64,000 nt of DNA from NCBI GenBank assembly GCA_004570955.1, contig SPPL01000001.1, positions 248,001 through 312,000 of the forward strand, in the 5' to 3' direction. Below, piece after piece: positions 18,426-29,713 of the stretch; within the stretch, counting starts at the first letter, position 1; every line of letters starts with the position of its first letter. The notes below the pieces were generated by a model. The model saw only the letters and a list, made by a program, of their open reading frames with translations, was not told the DNA's origin and did not search any database. Both the position numbers and the translations under genes were made by a program. The DNA comes from Jeotgalicoccus nanhaiensis. GTDB lineage: Bacteria > Bacillota > Bacilli > Staphylococcales > Salinicoccaceae.

Positions 18426-20279
18426 TTATTCTGCGTCTTCAACACCAACGCGGTACCATAACAGGTCTTCGTTCCACTCGTAATCTTCAGAGTAGTTGAT
18501 TACTCTTTCGTTTACAGGTGTAACAAATGCACGGTAAAGTGTCGGAATTACAGGAATATCTTCAGCCATCAGTTCTGCCCACTGGTTGTATACATCTTTT
18601 CTGTATTCAGTGTCAAGAGCTTCTGCTGAGTTACCATCTTCCAGCAATGCAGTACTTTCATCTGATTCATAGCGAGTGTAGTTAAATGGAGCATCCGGAC
18701 CGTAAAGACCTGAAGGGTCTACGTCAGAACCTACACTCCAGGCACCCTGATAAATATCGATTTCCGGATCATCGTTTTCAACCATGTCGTAGAATGAGTT
18801 AAACTCGATTAAACGGCCGTTAGTTAATTCAACATTTAAACCGACATCTCTCCAAGACTGGATGTAGTAGTTTGCTAATGGTTCCGCAGTATCTCCACCT
18901 GACATTGAAGCAAAGTTAATCGTTAACGGTTCTCCTTCAGGTGTTTCTCTCATGCCATCTCCATCAGTATCTTCGTATCCAGCTTCGTCAAGAATGCGGT
19001 TTGCTTCTTCAGGATCGTAGGCAGGAACTTCTACTTCTTCATGCCAGTTAGCATGGTAAGGAGTAATTAGTGAAGTTGCTTTCCAGCGAAGTCCGTTGTA
19101 GAAACGTTCGCCGATTGCGTCATTGTCAATTGCATGCCACATTGCACGGCGTAATTCAACGTCGCCCATTTTCATTTCTTCGGGTTTATAATCTACACGA
19201 TTTTCATCAGCATTCCATGAGCCGAGTTTAAATCCGATGTAAGTATAAGCACCTTCAATATTTGCCAGCCATTCAACACCTTCAATGTCTGCAACATCCG
19301 GATACTGGTCTGTCGGGAAACTGATAGCATAATCTATCTCTCCTGACTCAACTGCACTTGCAACTGACGATGGTGCAATGACACGTACCGTTACTTCTGC
19401 AGCTCCTGGTTCACCGCGCCAATAATCTTCAAACTTAGACATAGAAATCGACTCACCTGAAACCATTGAGTCCACTTTGTATGGTCCAATACCAATTGGG
19501 TTTTCACGAGTTTCAGGTGCTGCTGCCATATCAGCTACTTCTATACCGTCATAATGATGTTCAGGGAAAGCATATGGCCAGAAACCACCGGCTGTTAATG
19601 ACGGCGCAAGTTCACTGTATGTAAATACAGCAGTTTGATCATCCACTACTTCAATACCTGAAATAGAATCAGCATCGCCGCTTCTATATTCTTCGTACCC
19701 TTCGATTAGCGTAAAGCCGTCTGTTGAACCGCGTACCCCGTCGTAATCAGGATGTCCGATAACTTCATATGAAGCAACATAGTCCTGAATCGTTAACGGC
19801 TCCCCATCGTGCCAATTCACGTCATCACGCACTGTAAACGTTACAGTGTTATTTTCTTCATCGAGTTCGTAAGTCATCGCACCCTCATTTGTATACTGGA
19901 AATCAGCATCCATTGACAGTAATGATTCATCGAATAACTCAAGCATTTCTGCATCTGGTGCACCATTGTAGAATGCCCAGTTCAGAGTGCCCTCAAAAGG
20001 CGTATCTGATGAATATCCTACTTTAATAGTTCCTTCCCCTGAAGGCTCCCCTGTATTAGATACTGTTTTTGGAAAATCTTCATAGTTGTATACTTCTCCT
20101 GAAGCAGTATCCCCTTCTTCTGCAGAATCATCTGATGATTCTTCATCTCCTGATTCTTCCGTTGAAGCGTCATCCGTAGATGTATCTTCTTCTGAAGAAT
20201 CTCCCCCGCATGCTGCCAGCGCTAAAACAAGAGCCAGCGTCATAAGGAAGCAAAACCTCGACCAAGAAATTTTAGTCAT
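18426..20279 (-). CDS. oppA: Oligopeptide-binding lipoprotein OppA
   Basis: A 617-residue extracellular substrate-binding protein (SBP_bac_5 family) of a dipeptide/oligopeptide ABC importer. The signal peptide ends in the lipobox LAAC with C24 as lipidated residue; it is followed by a very acidic Ser/Asp/Glu linker (about 25-60), typical of halotolerant staphylococcal relatives. Conserved segments include NWHDGEPLT and ELRRAMWHAIDN. The open frame continues 94 codons upstream, but ATG 20277-20279 follows AAAGGAGG and starts the signal peptide. It is last in the operon, with its own putative promoter. Confidence 0.92.
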   Translation of the reverse strand: MTKISWSRFCFLMTLALVLALAACGGDSSEEDTSTDDASTEESGDEESSDDSAEEGDTASGEVYNYEDFPKTVSNTGEPSGEGTIKVGYSSDTPFEGTLNWAFYNGAPDAEMLELFDESLLSMDADFQYTNEGAMTYELDEENNTVTFTVRDDVNWHDGEPLTIQDYVASYEVIGHPDYDGVRGSTDGFTLIEGYEEYRSGDADSISGIEVVDDQTAVFTYSELAPSLTAGGFWPYAFPEHHYDGIEVADMAAAPETRENPIGIGPYKVDSMVSGESISMSKFEDYWRGEPGAAEVTVRVIAPSSVASAVESGEIDYAISFPTDQYPDVADIEGVEWLANIEGAYTYIGFKLGSWNADENRVDYKPEEMKMGDVELRRAMWHAIDNDAIGERFYNGLRWKATSLITPYHANWHEEVEVPAYDPEEANRILDEAGYEDTDGDGMRETPEGEPLTINFASMSGGDTAEPLANYYIQSWRDVGLNVELTNGRLIEFNSFYDMVENDDPEIDIYQGAWSVGSDVDPSGLYGPDAPFNYTRYESDESTALLEDGNSAEALDTEYRKDVYNQWAELMAEDIPVIPTLYRAFVTPVNERVINYSEDYEWNEDLLWYRVGVEDAE

Positions 20280-20318
20280 TTTATTTCCTCCTTTGTTTTT
20301 ACTGCTTGATATATATAC

Positions 20319-20340
20319 AAAGTTCAGATCTCCGAACTTT
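20319..20340. other. Stem-loop in the oppC-oppA spacer
   Basis: AAAGTTC...GAACTTT (7-bp stem, 8-nt loop), 40 bp before the oppA start. There is no T run, so it is more likely an mRNA-stabilising or processing hairpin than a terminator. Confidence 0.4.
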
Positions 20341-20394
20341 AGTATCTGAATTGAAATTCTTCCATAAAATGTTTGTAAAGTTTTCTTAATATTC

Positions 20395-20422
20395 ATAATA
20401 GCATAGTTATGCAGCATTACAA
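20395..20422 (-). promoter_or_regulatory. Putative internal promoter for oppA
   Basis: On the minus strand TTGTAA (20417-20422) and TATTAT (20395-20400) with a 16-bp spacer, in the 170-bp gap between oppC and oppA. A separate promoter would allow extra binding protein relative to the permease. Confidence 0.4.
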
Positions 20423-20449
20423 TAATTTTTTGAAAATTAAGTCTTCTGT

Positions 20450-21538
20450 TTATGCATTGCGCTGACGGGCGTCTCCTGCACGTCTGAATGCTTCTCCGAT
20501 GTTTCTGACACACAGCATTAAGATTAAAATCAGGATTGCAGCAGGTGCCCAAATCCACCATCTGTTCTGCAGAGTCTGCGTTTGAATTGCATAAGCCATG
20601 AGTGTCCCGAGTGAAGGTGTGCTCTCCGGGAAACCAAAGCCGATAAATGACAAGCCTGATTCAATTCCGATATTCGCAGCCAGTGACAGCGTTGCGTTAA
20701 CGATAATCAGACCGACCATGTTTGGCATCAGCTGGGTAAATATAATTTTAATATTAGAACTTCCAAGAGTCCGGGAAGCATTAATATAATCGAGCTCTTT
20801 CTCCTGCATCGCAATTGAACGAATCAGCCGCGCTGTACCTGTCCACAAGAAGGCAGCCATAATTAATGAGAATGTCCAGATATCATACGATGGAACGATT
20901 GTTACGAATACAACAACGATCATCAGGAATGGCAGAACCATGAAAAAGTCAACAACACGCATCATCGCGTTATCGATATGTCCGCCAAAGTAGCCCGATA
21001 CAACACCGTAAACTATACCGAAGCCGACACTTATAGCAGTGACCAGGAAACCGATAGCAAGTGAATTCCTCGTTCCAATAATCAGCTGGCCGAAGATATC
21101 GCGGCCGCCGTAGTCCGTTCCCAATCTGAATTCATCATTAGGTGGCTGGTTGATTGCGAATAAATCCACTTTAACAATCGCCGCCTGGTTCAGGAACATC
21201 GTTAAGCCGAATACATATGATGTAATAACGACTAGAATTATAAGAGAGAACAGCGCGAGTTTATCGCTGATTAATTCTTCAAATATAATTTTCCAGCCGG
21301 GCTTAGAGCGCGGCAGATTTTTCATATCCAGCGCGCCATGGCCCACTGCCCCATGCGGTAAATCCGCTTTAACGCTCATATCCATTTCTTTTCGCTCACT
21401 GCTGTCTTTATCATCCAGTGAGAATGCATCCCCTTTTTCAGGCGGGGTGTATTCTTTGTTTGCCGGTTCTTCACTGTACTTATAAGTTTCTGTTTCATTT
21501 TCTTTCAGTCTGTTTTTGTCTTCTCTTTTATTAGCCAA
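20450..21538 (-). CDS. oppC: Oligopeptide ABC transporter permease OppC
   Basis: A membrane permease of about 362 residues, BPD_transp_1 family. An unusually long hydrophilic N-terminal extension (about 80 residues, rich in Lys/Glu/Asp) precedes the first membrane helix; six helices and the permease loop (SRTLGSSNIKIIFTQLMPN) follow. The start is uncertain: GTG at 21544 lies right against the GGAGG, whereas TTG at 21536-21538 has a 7-base spacing and is preferred. It is seven bases or so from oppB and belongs to oppDFBCA. Confidence 0.9.
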   Translation of the reverse strand: MANKREDKNRLKENETETYKYSEEPANKEYTPPEKGDAFSLDDKDSSERKEMDMSVKADLPHGAVGHGALDMKNLPRSKPGWKIIFEELISDKLALFSLIILVVITSYVFGLTMFLNQAAIVKVDLFAINQPPNDEFRLGTDYGGRDIFGQLIIGTRNSLAIGFLVTAISVGFGIVYGVVSGYFGGHIDNAMMRVVDFFMVLPFLMIVVVFVTIVPSYDIWTFSLIMAAFLWTGTARLIRSIAMQEKELDYINASRTLGSSNIKIIFTQLMPNMVGLIIVNATLSLAANIGIESGLSFIGFGFPESTPSLGTLMAYAIQTQTLQNRWWIWAPAAILILILMLCVRNIGEAFRRAGDARQRNA

Positions 21539-21550
21539 ATTCACCCCTCC

Positions 21551-22513
21551 TTACTTAATGCGGATACGCGGATCCACTATACTTAAAATAATATCTGACA
21601 GCAGCGTTCCTATAATCGCAAGCATTCCGTACATTAGAATAAGTACGTTCGCCACTGAAAAGTCGCGGATTGAAATTGATTCAAGGAATAAGCGGCCCAT
21701 GCCTGGATAGCCGTAAATCGTTTCGATAAACAGCGACCCGCCTAATAATGCCGTAATTTCATAACCGAAGAAAGCAGCAATCGGTAAAATTGAGTTTCTA
21801 AAAATATGTTTCGTATAAACTTTTCCTTCTGTTACACCTTTAGCACGTGCTAAAGTTATGAAGTCTTTCTGTTTTGTTTCGATAATACCGCTCCTTAAAT
21901 ACTGAACGGTGCCGACCAGCCCGATTAAAGCTATAGCAAAACTCGGCAATATAAGATGCTGGATTTTACTCAGCACATACTCGAAGGTGCCCGGCTGTAT
22001 GCCCGCTCCAACCGAACCGCCTGTAGGAAACCAGCCAAGTGTATAGCCGAACAGCAGCAGCATTACTAAACCAAAAATAAATGTCGGTGTTGCGAAACCT
22101 AAGTATGTGTATCCTGTAATCAGACTGTCGAGCGGCGAGTCGTTCCATCGTCCTGAAATAAGGCCTAATGGAATACCGATTAAGTAAATTAATACTGCTG
22201 AGAATAATGACAGCCATATGGTATTCAGCATTCTATCACCGATAACGTCAAGTACCGGCTGCTGTTTAAAGAACGAGTGCCCGAAATCTCCCTGCAGCAT
22301 CGCAGCTATCCAGTCTCTGTACTGAATATACCAGGGATTGTTTAGTCCCATCTGTTCACGCAGACGTTCGATTTGTTCAATCGGCACTGTAGGGTCAATC
22401 AGACCGCTTAAGGCATCCCCCGGCATTAAAGAACCCAGGAAGAATACCAGAATACTTAGTAAAATAATTTGCGGAAACGATATAATTAACCGTCTAATAG
22501 TAAATTTTAACAT
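21551..22513 (-). CDS. oppB: Oligopeptide ABC transporter permease OppB
   Basis: A 320-residue inner permease subunit, usual length, with a membrane helix at residues 10-30, the OppB-type N-terminus, and the EAA-like loop ARAKGVTEGKVYTKHIFRNSI that contacts the ATPases. It pairs with OppC to form the peptide channel. The ATG follows AAAGG a few bases after the oppF stop. Confidence 0.93.
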   Translation of the reverse strand: MLKFTIRRLIISFPQIILLSILVFFLGSLMPGDALSGLIDPTVPIEQIERLREQMGLNNPWYIQYRDWIAAMLQGDFGHSFFKQQPVLDVIGDRMLNTIWLSLFSAVLIYLIGIPLGLISGRWNDSPLDSLITGYTYLGFATPTFIFGLVMLLLFGYTLGWFPTGGSVGAGIQPGTFEYVLSKIQHLILPSFAIALIGLVGTVQYLRSGIIETKQKDFITLARAKGVTEGKVYTKHIFRNSILPIAAFFGYEITALLGGSLFIETIYGYPGMGRLFLESISIRDFSVANVLILMYGMLAIIGTLLSDIILSIVDPRIRIK

Positions 22514-22521
22514 TCAGCCTT

Positions 22522-23454
22522 TCACCCCTTTGCCGGCAGTGCAGCTTTGTGCGTTGCTGAAATATTAATCAGCGGCAATGCTCTGCCATCCTCATCTAAA
22601 TATTCGTGAAAATGCTGGTCGTATTCTTCTTTTACCGACTGGCGAATATGCAGATTTTCATCGATTTTATCAACGTTCGTATCCGGAATCGCAGCGATCA
22701 GACGTTTCGTATAAAGGTGCTGAGGATTGCTGAAAATATCCTCTGCGGTGCCTTCCTCGACGAGGCGTCCCTGATACATAATACCGATATGCTGACACAT
22801 GTGCCGGACAACCCCTAAGTCGTGCGCGATAAACAGCATTGTCAAGTCCAGCTCTTCTTGAATATCCTGCATAAAGTTTAATACCTGCGCCTGGACCGAC
22901 ACGTCGAGTGCAGATACAGGCTCATCGGCAATAATCAATTTCGGGTTCAGTGCGATTGCCCGTGCTACACCGATTCTCTGCCGCTGTCCGCCTGAAAATT
23001 CGTGCGGATATTTATAAAGCGAGCCCGGCGGCAGCCCTACTTTTTGGAGCAGATCCAAAACTTCTGCAATCAGTTCATCTTTAGTACGTTTGTGATAATT
23101 TCTAATCGGCTCACTCACGATATCAAATACACGCTTACGTACATTTAAAGAAGAGTACGGATCCTGGAAAATCATCTGGATTTCTTTACTGTTTTCCACT
23201 GACTTCCCGCTTCCGCTGATTGCTTTGCCATCGAAAAGAATCTCCCCTTCCGTTATATGATTCAAGCCGATGACTGCTTTGCCTGTTGTTGTTTTCCCTG
23301 ATCCCGACTCTCCAACGAGACCGTATGTAGTGCCCTGCGGAATATTGAGTGAGACTCCGTCAACAGCTTTAACGTGGTCTTTAACTGTATTGAAAAAACC
23401 GCCTTTTATCGGGTAGTACACTTTTAAATTATTTATTTCGAGCAGGTTATTCAT
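22522..23454 (-). CDS. oppF: Oligopeptide ABC transporter ATPase OppF
   Basis: A 310-residue ATP-binding subunit. Walker A is GESGSGKTT, the signature is FSGGQRQRIGVARAIA, and Walker B is LIIADEPVSALD. The C-terminal oligo_HPY extension (YTKRLIAAIPD) is specific to peptide and nickel importers. Start ATG overlaps the oppD stop (ATGA), showing coupling. Confidence 0.94.
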   Translation of the reverse strand: MNNLLEINNLKVYYPIKGGFFNTVKDHVKAVDGVSLNIPQGTTYGLVGESGSGKTTTGKAVIGLNHITEGEILFDGKAISGSGKSVENSKEIQMIFQDPYSSLNVRKRVFDIVSEPIRNYHKRTKDELIAEVLDLLQKVGLPPGSLYKYPHEFSGGQRQRIGVARAIALNPKLIIADEPVSALDVSVQAQVLNFMQDIQEELDLTMLFIAHDLGVVRHMCQHIGIMYQGRLVEEGTAEDIFSNPQHLYTKRLIAAIPDTNVDKIDENLHIRQSVKEEYDQHFHEYLDEDGRALPLINISATHKAALPAKG

Positions 23455-24497
23455 TCCTTCACCTCTTCTGCGCCATTTTCCATTTGCTCCTGTTCTACTT
23501 GAAGTCCGATATCAGGGTCCGATTTTAAATAGAAGTCTTTATAGCACGTGCAGCGTACATAATGCTCCGGGCTGATTTCCCTAAGTTCTGGATTATGTTC
23601 ATGGGCTTCAGCCGGAATCCACGGAATCCGTGGCGCAAAACGGCATGAGTCTCTATCCATTTTATTCAGTGCAGGCACGACCCCTTCAATAACATGAAGT
23701 CTGCTTCCCATCTGCTCTTCATGCGGCAGTGAGTTTAGCAGAGAACGCGTATACGGATGTTTAGGATATTTAAATAATTCTTTAACCGGTGCGATTTCCA
23801 CAATCTGGCCGGCATACATTACAGCTACCCGATCTGCCATTTCCGCCACAACACCGAGATCATGCGTAATCAGCAGTACTCCCGAGTTAAGATCTTCCTG
23901 CAGTTCTCTGATTAAGTCGAGAATCTGCGCCTGAATTGTTACATCCAGCGCCGTCGTCGGTTCATCTGCAATCAAGAGCCGCGGTCTGTTCGCAATTGCA
24001 ATTGCGATTACAACACGCTGGCGCATTCCTCCTGAAAGTTCATGAGGGAATGCTTCCCCGACACGTTCCGGATTTGGAATGCCTACTCTCGACAATAACT
24101 CTATTGCATAGCTTTCTCTTTCACTTTTAGCTTTCGTCTTATGTATTTTTAAAGTCTCCATAATCTGAAGCTTTATTTTCATTAACGGGTTCAATGCAGT
24201 CATGGGATCCTGGAAGATCATGGCCATCTCTCCGCCGCGTATAGTGTTCATCTTTTTCTCATTAATTTTAAGAAGGTCTTTACCTTCAAAATCCACCTGG
24301 CCTTCAATCCGTGCATTCCTGTGAAGCTTCATTAATGAAAATGCCGTTGCACTTTTCCCCGATCCGGACTCCCCGACAAGTGCCACTACTTCATTCGGCT
24401 GAATATCCAGTGACACACCGTCCACAGCGGGGTAATATGTCCCGTCTATTTTAAAGGATGTCGTCAAATTTTTAACGCTCAGAAGCTCTTCTCCCAC
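23451..24497 (-). CDS. oppD: Oligopeptide ABC transporter ATPase OppD
   Basis: A 348-residue ATP-binding subunit, first gene of the operon. Walker [11 protein letters not shown], signature [10 protein letters not shown], Walker [13 protein letters not shown]. The C-terminal oligo_HPY region has two cysteines ([10 protein letters not shown] ... VRCTCYKDF), as in OppD proteins that bind an Fe-S cluster or metal. It starts at GTG 24495-24497 behind AAGGTGA. The gene order D-F-B-C-A is recognisable as an app/opp4-like arrangement. Confidence 0.93.
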   Translation of the reverse strand: MGEELLSVKNLTTSFKIDGTYYPAVDGVSLDIQPNEVVALVGESGSGKSATAFSLMKLHRNARIEGQVDFEGKDLLKINEKKMNTIRGGEMAMIFQDPMTALNPLMKIKLQIMETLKIHKTKAKSERESYAIELLSRVGIPNPERVGEAFPHELSGGMRQRVVIAIAIANRPRLLIADEPTTALDVTIQAQILDLIRELQEDLNSGVLLITHDLGVVAEMADRVAVMYAGQIVEIAPVKELFKYPKHPYTRSLLNSLPHEEQMGSRLHVIEGVVPALNKMDRDSCRFAPRIPWIPAEAHEHNPELREISPEHYVRCTCYKDFYLKSDPDIGLQVEQEQMENGAEEVKE

Positions 24498-24806
24498 TTA
24501 AATCACCTTAACTTTCCCTTTGTTAAAAATAAGTCTCAATTTTTCAAATTATGTAAATTCTCATGTTTGTTTTTCTATTGTATAAAGACACTGTCAAAAA
24601 GGCAATAAGAATTATCTAAAAATTATAAAATTTCTGCATGTAATTTATTAATATACATCTATGCATAATCGTTTGCACCTTTATTCTATGAGACCGCTTT
24701 CAATAATGCAAGCGTTTTCAGCAATTATTTTTTCCCCACTATACTTTATGAATTTTTTCATGTAAAATGAATGTATAAAATACGTTAAATCGGAGGCTTC
24801 TCACTG
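24498..24806. promoter_or_regulatory. Divergent opp/yjzD region with two tandem cre-like sites
   Basis: This 309-base AT-rich gap separates oppD from yjzD. It contains ATGAGACCGCTTTCAA (24688-24703) and ATGCAAGCGTTTTCAG (24706-24721), each differing at one position from the CcpA cre consensus WTGNNARCGNWWWCAW and starting 18 bp apart. Catabolite repression of the peptide importer is a likely reading. No gene is seen in the gap. Confidence 0.55.
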
Positions 24807-25004
24807 ATGAGATATCTCGTTACATTTTTATGGGCATTCATGCTCACTCAGATGGTCAACTTTATACTTAACAGTCTTGCAGGCGGCGGCCCGTTAAACT
24901 TCTGGATTGGTGTTGTTTTAGCGGTACTTATTACATTGACAATCTTTGTCCTTGACGGATTGAATAAAATGTCAGCTGATCCTAATGCCGGCGACGAACA
25001 CTAA
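24807..25004 (+). CDS. yjzD: Small membrane protein YjzD (DUF2929)
   Basis: A 65-residue protein with two membrane helices (about 2-22 and 31-51). The N-terminus MRYLVTFLWAFMLTQMV fits the DUF2929/YjzD family, found near fab genes in Bacillales. Function is unknown. It starts behind GGAGG and is followed at once by its terminator. Confidence 0.8.
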   Translation: MRYLVTFLWAFMLTQMVNFILNSLAGGGPLNFWIGVVLAVLITLTIFVLDGLNKMSADPNAGDEH

Positions 25005-25034
25005 ACTGGATTTCATATGAAATCCGGTTTTTTT
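25004..25034 (+). terminator. Terminator of yjzD
   Basis: AAACTGGATTTC AT GAAATCCGGTTT stem with TTTTTTT on the plus strand, beginning in the stop codon. Confidence 0.85.
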
Positions 25035-25071
25035 ATTTGTATTTTTTAACTTTACTGTAAAACGGGTATAA

Positions 25072-26613
<1,542 letters not shown>

Positions 26614-26640
26614 TCCGAATTTAAAAACAGGAGGAGAATT

Positions 26641-28293
26641 ATGTTAAACGCACTTACACGTAAACATCAGCTTGATCACATGTCGAAATTTGAATACGAT
26701 TTACTTATAATCGGCGGCGGAATTACGGGAGCCGGAATTGCACTCGATGCATCGATGCGCGGACTGAATGTCGCCCTGGTAGAGATGCAGGATTTCTCAG
26801 AAGGTACGAGCAGCAGAAGCACGAAATTAATTCACGGCGGACTCCGGTATTTAAAACAAATGCAGGTTAATGTTGTCAGGGAAACTGGCCGTGAACGAGC
26901 CATTGTTTATGAAAACGGTCCGCATGTCACAACACCCGAATGGATGCTGCTGCCTTTTCATAAAGGCGGTACATTCGGCGAGTTTACAACGAGCCTCGGA
27001 CTGAAAGTCTACGATTCTCTTGCCCAGGTCGATAAAAACGAACGCCGCAACATGCTCACAAAACAAGAAGTTATCGAACGGGTTCCTAATATTAAAAGTG
27101 ACGGACTCCGCGGCGGCGGTCACTACGTGGAATATAAAACTGATGACGCGAGACTCACTGTTGAAGTAATGAAGAAAGCCGCTTCCTACGGTGCAGATGC
27201 AGTCAACTACGTGAAAGCAGACGGATTTTTATATGATAACGGTACGGTTACAGGAATTAAAGCCAAAGATGTTCTGAGAAACGACACTTATGAAATTAAA
27301 AGTAAAGCAGTCGTTAATGCAACCGGCCCCTGGGTCGATGAAGTCCGCGCGAATGACCAGGCGGGCCGGCAGACTAAAAAGCATTTAGTTCACACTAAAG
27401 GTGTTCACATCGTCTTTAAACAAGAGGATTTCCCGTTAACCCAGGCTGTTTATTTTGATACAAAAGATGACGGCCGTATGATTTTTGCTATTCCTCGGGC
27501 CGGCAAAACCTACGTCGGTACAACAGATACATTTTACGGTGAAAATAAAGCCAGGCCGAAAGCTGAGACTGAAGATAAAGCTTATTTGGTCGACGCGATT
27601 AATTTTATGTTTCCAACCTTAAATATAGATATATCGATGATCGAATCCTCGTGGGCCGGTATTCGTCCGCTTATCCAATCCGGCAGTAAAAACGCTTCGG
27701 ATATTTCACGCAAAGATGAAATCTGGCACAGTACAAGCGGGCTCATTACAATCGCAGGCGGCAAACTTACCGGCTACCGCCATATGGCTGAGGAAATCGT
27801 GGATGAGGTTGCAGAGTATTTGAAAAAACATCATAAAATGAACGTTAAAAAAGTTTCAACTAAAAATGAACCTGTTTCCGGAGGCGATGTCGGCGGCAGT
27901 GTCGGCTATCAGAACTACGTTGATAACATAAGCCGTAAAGCGCCGAGTTACGGTCTTACACTCGATGAAGGTCATATGCTCGCCATGAAATACGGCAGCA
28001 ATGTCGAAGCAGTTTATCAATATGCAGGCATTACAAACGATAATCACGAAAAATACAGTCTGCCGAAACCCTTATATGCGGAAGTAATTTACGGTATACT
28101 TCATGAAATGGTAATCAAGCCGGCTGACTTTTTCGTACGCCGTTCAGGCAAACTTTATTTTGAAATCGAGGATGTCGTAAAATACCGCAGCGGTGTTGAA
28201 CAGCTCCTGCAGGATACCTTAAGCTATGACGACGAAACCCGCAATCAATTCTCCCGGGAACTCGATGAAGCGATTGAAGATACCAGAAAATAA
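26641..28293 (+). CDS. glpD: Aerobic glycerol-3-phosphate dehydrogenase
   Basis: A 550-residue FAD-dependent, membrane-associated enzyme oxidising glycerol 3-phosphate to dihydroxyacetone phosphate and feeding electrons to menaquinone. The FAD-binding Rossmann motif is IIGGGITGAGIALDA (about 23-37); SSRSTKLIHGGLRYL and TKGVHIVF are conserved. The C-terminal helical domain is complete. Start behind AGGAGG; operon with glpK. Confidence 0.96.
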   Translation: MLNALTRKHQLDHMSKFEYDLLIIGGGITGAGIALDASMRGLNVALVEMQDFSEGTSSRSTKLIHGGLRYLKQMQVNVVRETGRERAIVYENGPHVTTPEWMLLPFHKGGTFGEFTTSLGLKVYDSLAQVDKNERRNMLTKQEVIERVPNIKSDGLRGGGHYVEYKTDDARLTVEVMKKAASYGADAVNYVKADGFLYDNGTVTGIKAKDVLRNDTYEIKSKAVVNATGPWVDEVRANDQAGRQTKKHLVHTKGVHIVFKQEDFPLTQAVYFDTKDDGRMIFAIPRAGKTYVGTTDTFYGENKARPKAETEDKAYLVDAINFMFPTLNIDISMIESSWAGIRPLIQSGSKNASDISRKDEIWHSTSGLITIAGGKLTGYRHMAEEIVDEVAEYLKKHHKMNVKKVSTKNEPVSGGDVGGSVGYQNYVDNISRKAPSYGLTLDEGHMLAMKYGSNVEAVYQYAGITNDNHEKYSLPKPLYAEVIYGILHEMVIKPADFFVRRSGKLYFEIEDVVKYRSGVEQLLQDTLSYDDETRNQFSRELDEAIEDTRK

Positions 28294-28313
28294 TAGATTA
28301 TACTGCCTTTAGG

Positions 28314-28347
28314 CCGGCTGGGTGCGAATCTGCACCCGGTTTTTTTC
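28314..28347 (+). terminator. Terminator of glpKD
   Basis: CCGG-CT-GGGTGC gaatct GCACCC-GG with a seven-base T run. Confidence 0.85.
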
Positions 28348-28387
28348 TTTTGGGGAAGGGTTGGCGATAGTTCGGGTTGGGGGGTTG

Positions 28388-28674
28388 AGGTCCTTATGAA
28401 ACCCGATTATGCCGATCCCAGCGCCGGCGGATACACATGATACCCGTTCATGCCAACCCCAGTGCCCGCGGATACGCATGACAACCAATCATACAAACCC
28501 CAGCGCCCGCGGATACACATGACACCCGATCATACAAACCCCAGTGCCGGCGGATACATATGACAACCAATCATACAAACTCCAGTGCCGGCGGATACAT
28601 ATGACAACCAATCATACAAACTCCAGTGCCGGCGGATACTTATGAAACCAGTTCGCGCCAATCCTCTCCTTACA
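28388..28674. repeat. 41-bp tandem repeat array, left arm (7 units)
   Basis: Units of exactly 41 bp begin (at GGATAC) at 28429, 28470, 28511, 28552, 28593 and 28634, with a degenerate unit before them from 28388. The core reads GGATACAYATGACAACC, then AATCATACAAACCCCAGYG and CCSGC. Only substitutions separate the units; no insertions or deletions. The last unit decays after CCAATCC, just before the NERD gene. The units carry stops and their length is not a multiple of three, so the array is not coding. The GC-rich units differ strongly from the AT-rich neighbourhood. Confidence 0.9.
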
Positions 28675-28688
28675 AATCACCAAAATAA

Positions 28689-29669
28689 TTATGAATGAAT
28701 AATTTTATCTTTATATCTTTGCGTACTTCTTATCACGGATAACTGTTGATTAAAATTACTGTATTTCAAAGTATAATATGTAGAATTCCCTTTTTTAACA
28801 CTGTAGCAATGTTTTTTCAAAGCACAAAATACAGTATTTTTATTAATTTTATAATCAATCAATTGCAGCAATGACAATCTCGTCATTGGATGACTAGGAA
28901 ACAAGTATTTATAATCAAACATCGCTCGCACTAAATGGGTTTCATAGCTTTCTATGCTCCCGCAATCAGAGCATTTAAACTGAAATTTGCCTTTAAGTAA
29001 ATTAAAACTTGAGCAATGTCCGCAATATAGCCCGTGTTTAAGTTCAGAAATATTAATAAAGTCAGCAGTGTCGGGCTTTGAGGTAATGGAATTCTTTATC
29101 AGCTGAACAATATTTTTGGCATTATCTCCTATCGTTTCATTTCGAAAACTCCTGAAGTAATTTTTCAGCTGAGTTCTCATCACTGCCTGATTATGCATTT
29201 TTTCATTGTCAGATGTAAAATTAAAGTCATCATTCGGAAAAATAACTTTACTATCTGTATAAAAATCCAGAGAACTTTTATTTCCTAGACTCACTATTTT
29301 ATTTTTCGCCCGATTAAGCTGGATAAAAGGATCACTTTCCATCTGTCTGTTATTTTTATACCAGCTGTTATTATCATACCTGTAATCTCCGGTGAGATTT
29401 TTCACTTCGTTAACCACAATTCTGTTATCCATAACTATAATACTGTCGTACTGTGTGACCGAATTATTTATATGCAGATAAAGATCTCTAATAATATATA
29501 AATTGTCATGTCCTATAAAATCAAATATTTCATCGTATAAAGATTCTCCTTCAAATCCTTTTTCCAAATTAGACAGTTGATACTTTTCATTGTTCGTCAG
29601 TTCTTTACGTTTGGAAAGTGCAATGTAATAAAGTAACTCAATTGGTTTTTCACGACTATTTAAAAACAT
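28689..29669 (-). CDS. NERD nuclease-domain protein with zinc ribbon
   Basis: A 326-residue protein. The N-terminal NERD (nuclease-related) domain has the restriction-like residues D75 (TQYDSI) and E88-x-K90 (NEVKN). A C4 zinc ribbon follows with C216, C219, C233 and C236 (CGHC ... CSDC), then a C-terminal helical tail (about 250-326), possibly DNA-binding. It is a predicted cytosolic nuclease; biological role unknown. ATG follows TAGGAGG. The gene is Asn/Lys/Ile rich and looks more AT-rich than its neighbours, and it lies between two arrays of the same 41-bp repeat, so it may have been inserted. It has no clear partner genes. Confidence 0.8.
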   Translation of the reverse strand: MFLNSREKPIELLYYIALSKRKELTNNEKYQLSNLEKGFEGESLYDEIFDFIGHDNLYIIRDLYLHINNSVTQYDSIIVMDNRIVVNEVKNLTGDYRYDNNSWYKNNRQMESDPFIQLNRAKNKIVSLGNKSSLDFYTDSKVIFPNDDFNFTSDNEKMHNQAVMRTQLKNYFRSFRNETIGDNAKNIVQLIKNSITSKPDTADFINISELKHGLYCGHCSSFNLLKGKFQFKCSDCGSIESYETHLVRAMFDYKYLFPSHPMTRLSLLQLIDYKINKNTVFCALKKHCYSVKKGNSTYYTLKYSNFNQQLSVIRSTQRYKDKIIHS

Positions 29670-29701
29670 TATTATTCCTCCTATAAAAAAAGTCCTCTTA
29701 C

Positions 29702-29713
29702 CCTATATATAGG
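29702..29713. other. CCTATATATAGG palindrome upstream of the NERD gene
   Basis: A perfect 12-bp palindrome, 32 bases before the NERD-gene start. The identical 12-mer is at 13227-13238 in front of coiA, where it forms the apex of the leader hairpin. Confidence 0.5.

Noticed and set aside
20280-20449. Terminator between oppC and oppA
   Set aside because: The stem has no T run and the genes are otherwise arranged as one operon; a processing hairpin fits better.
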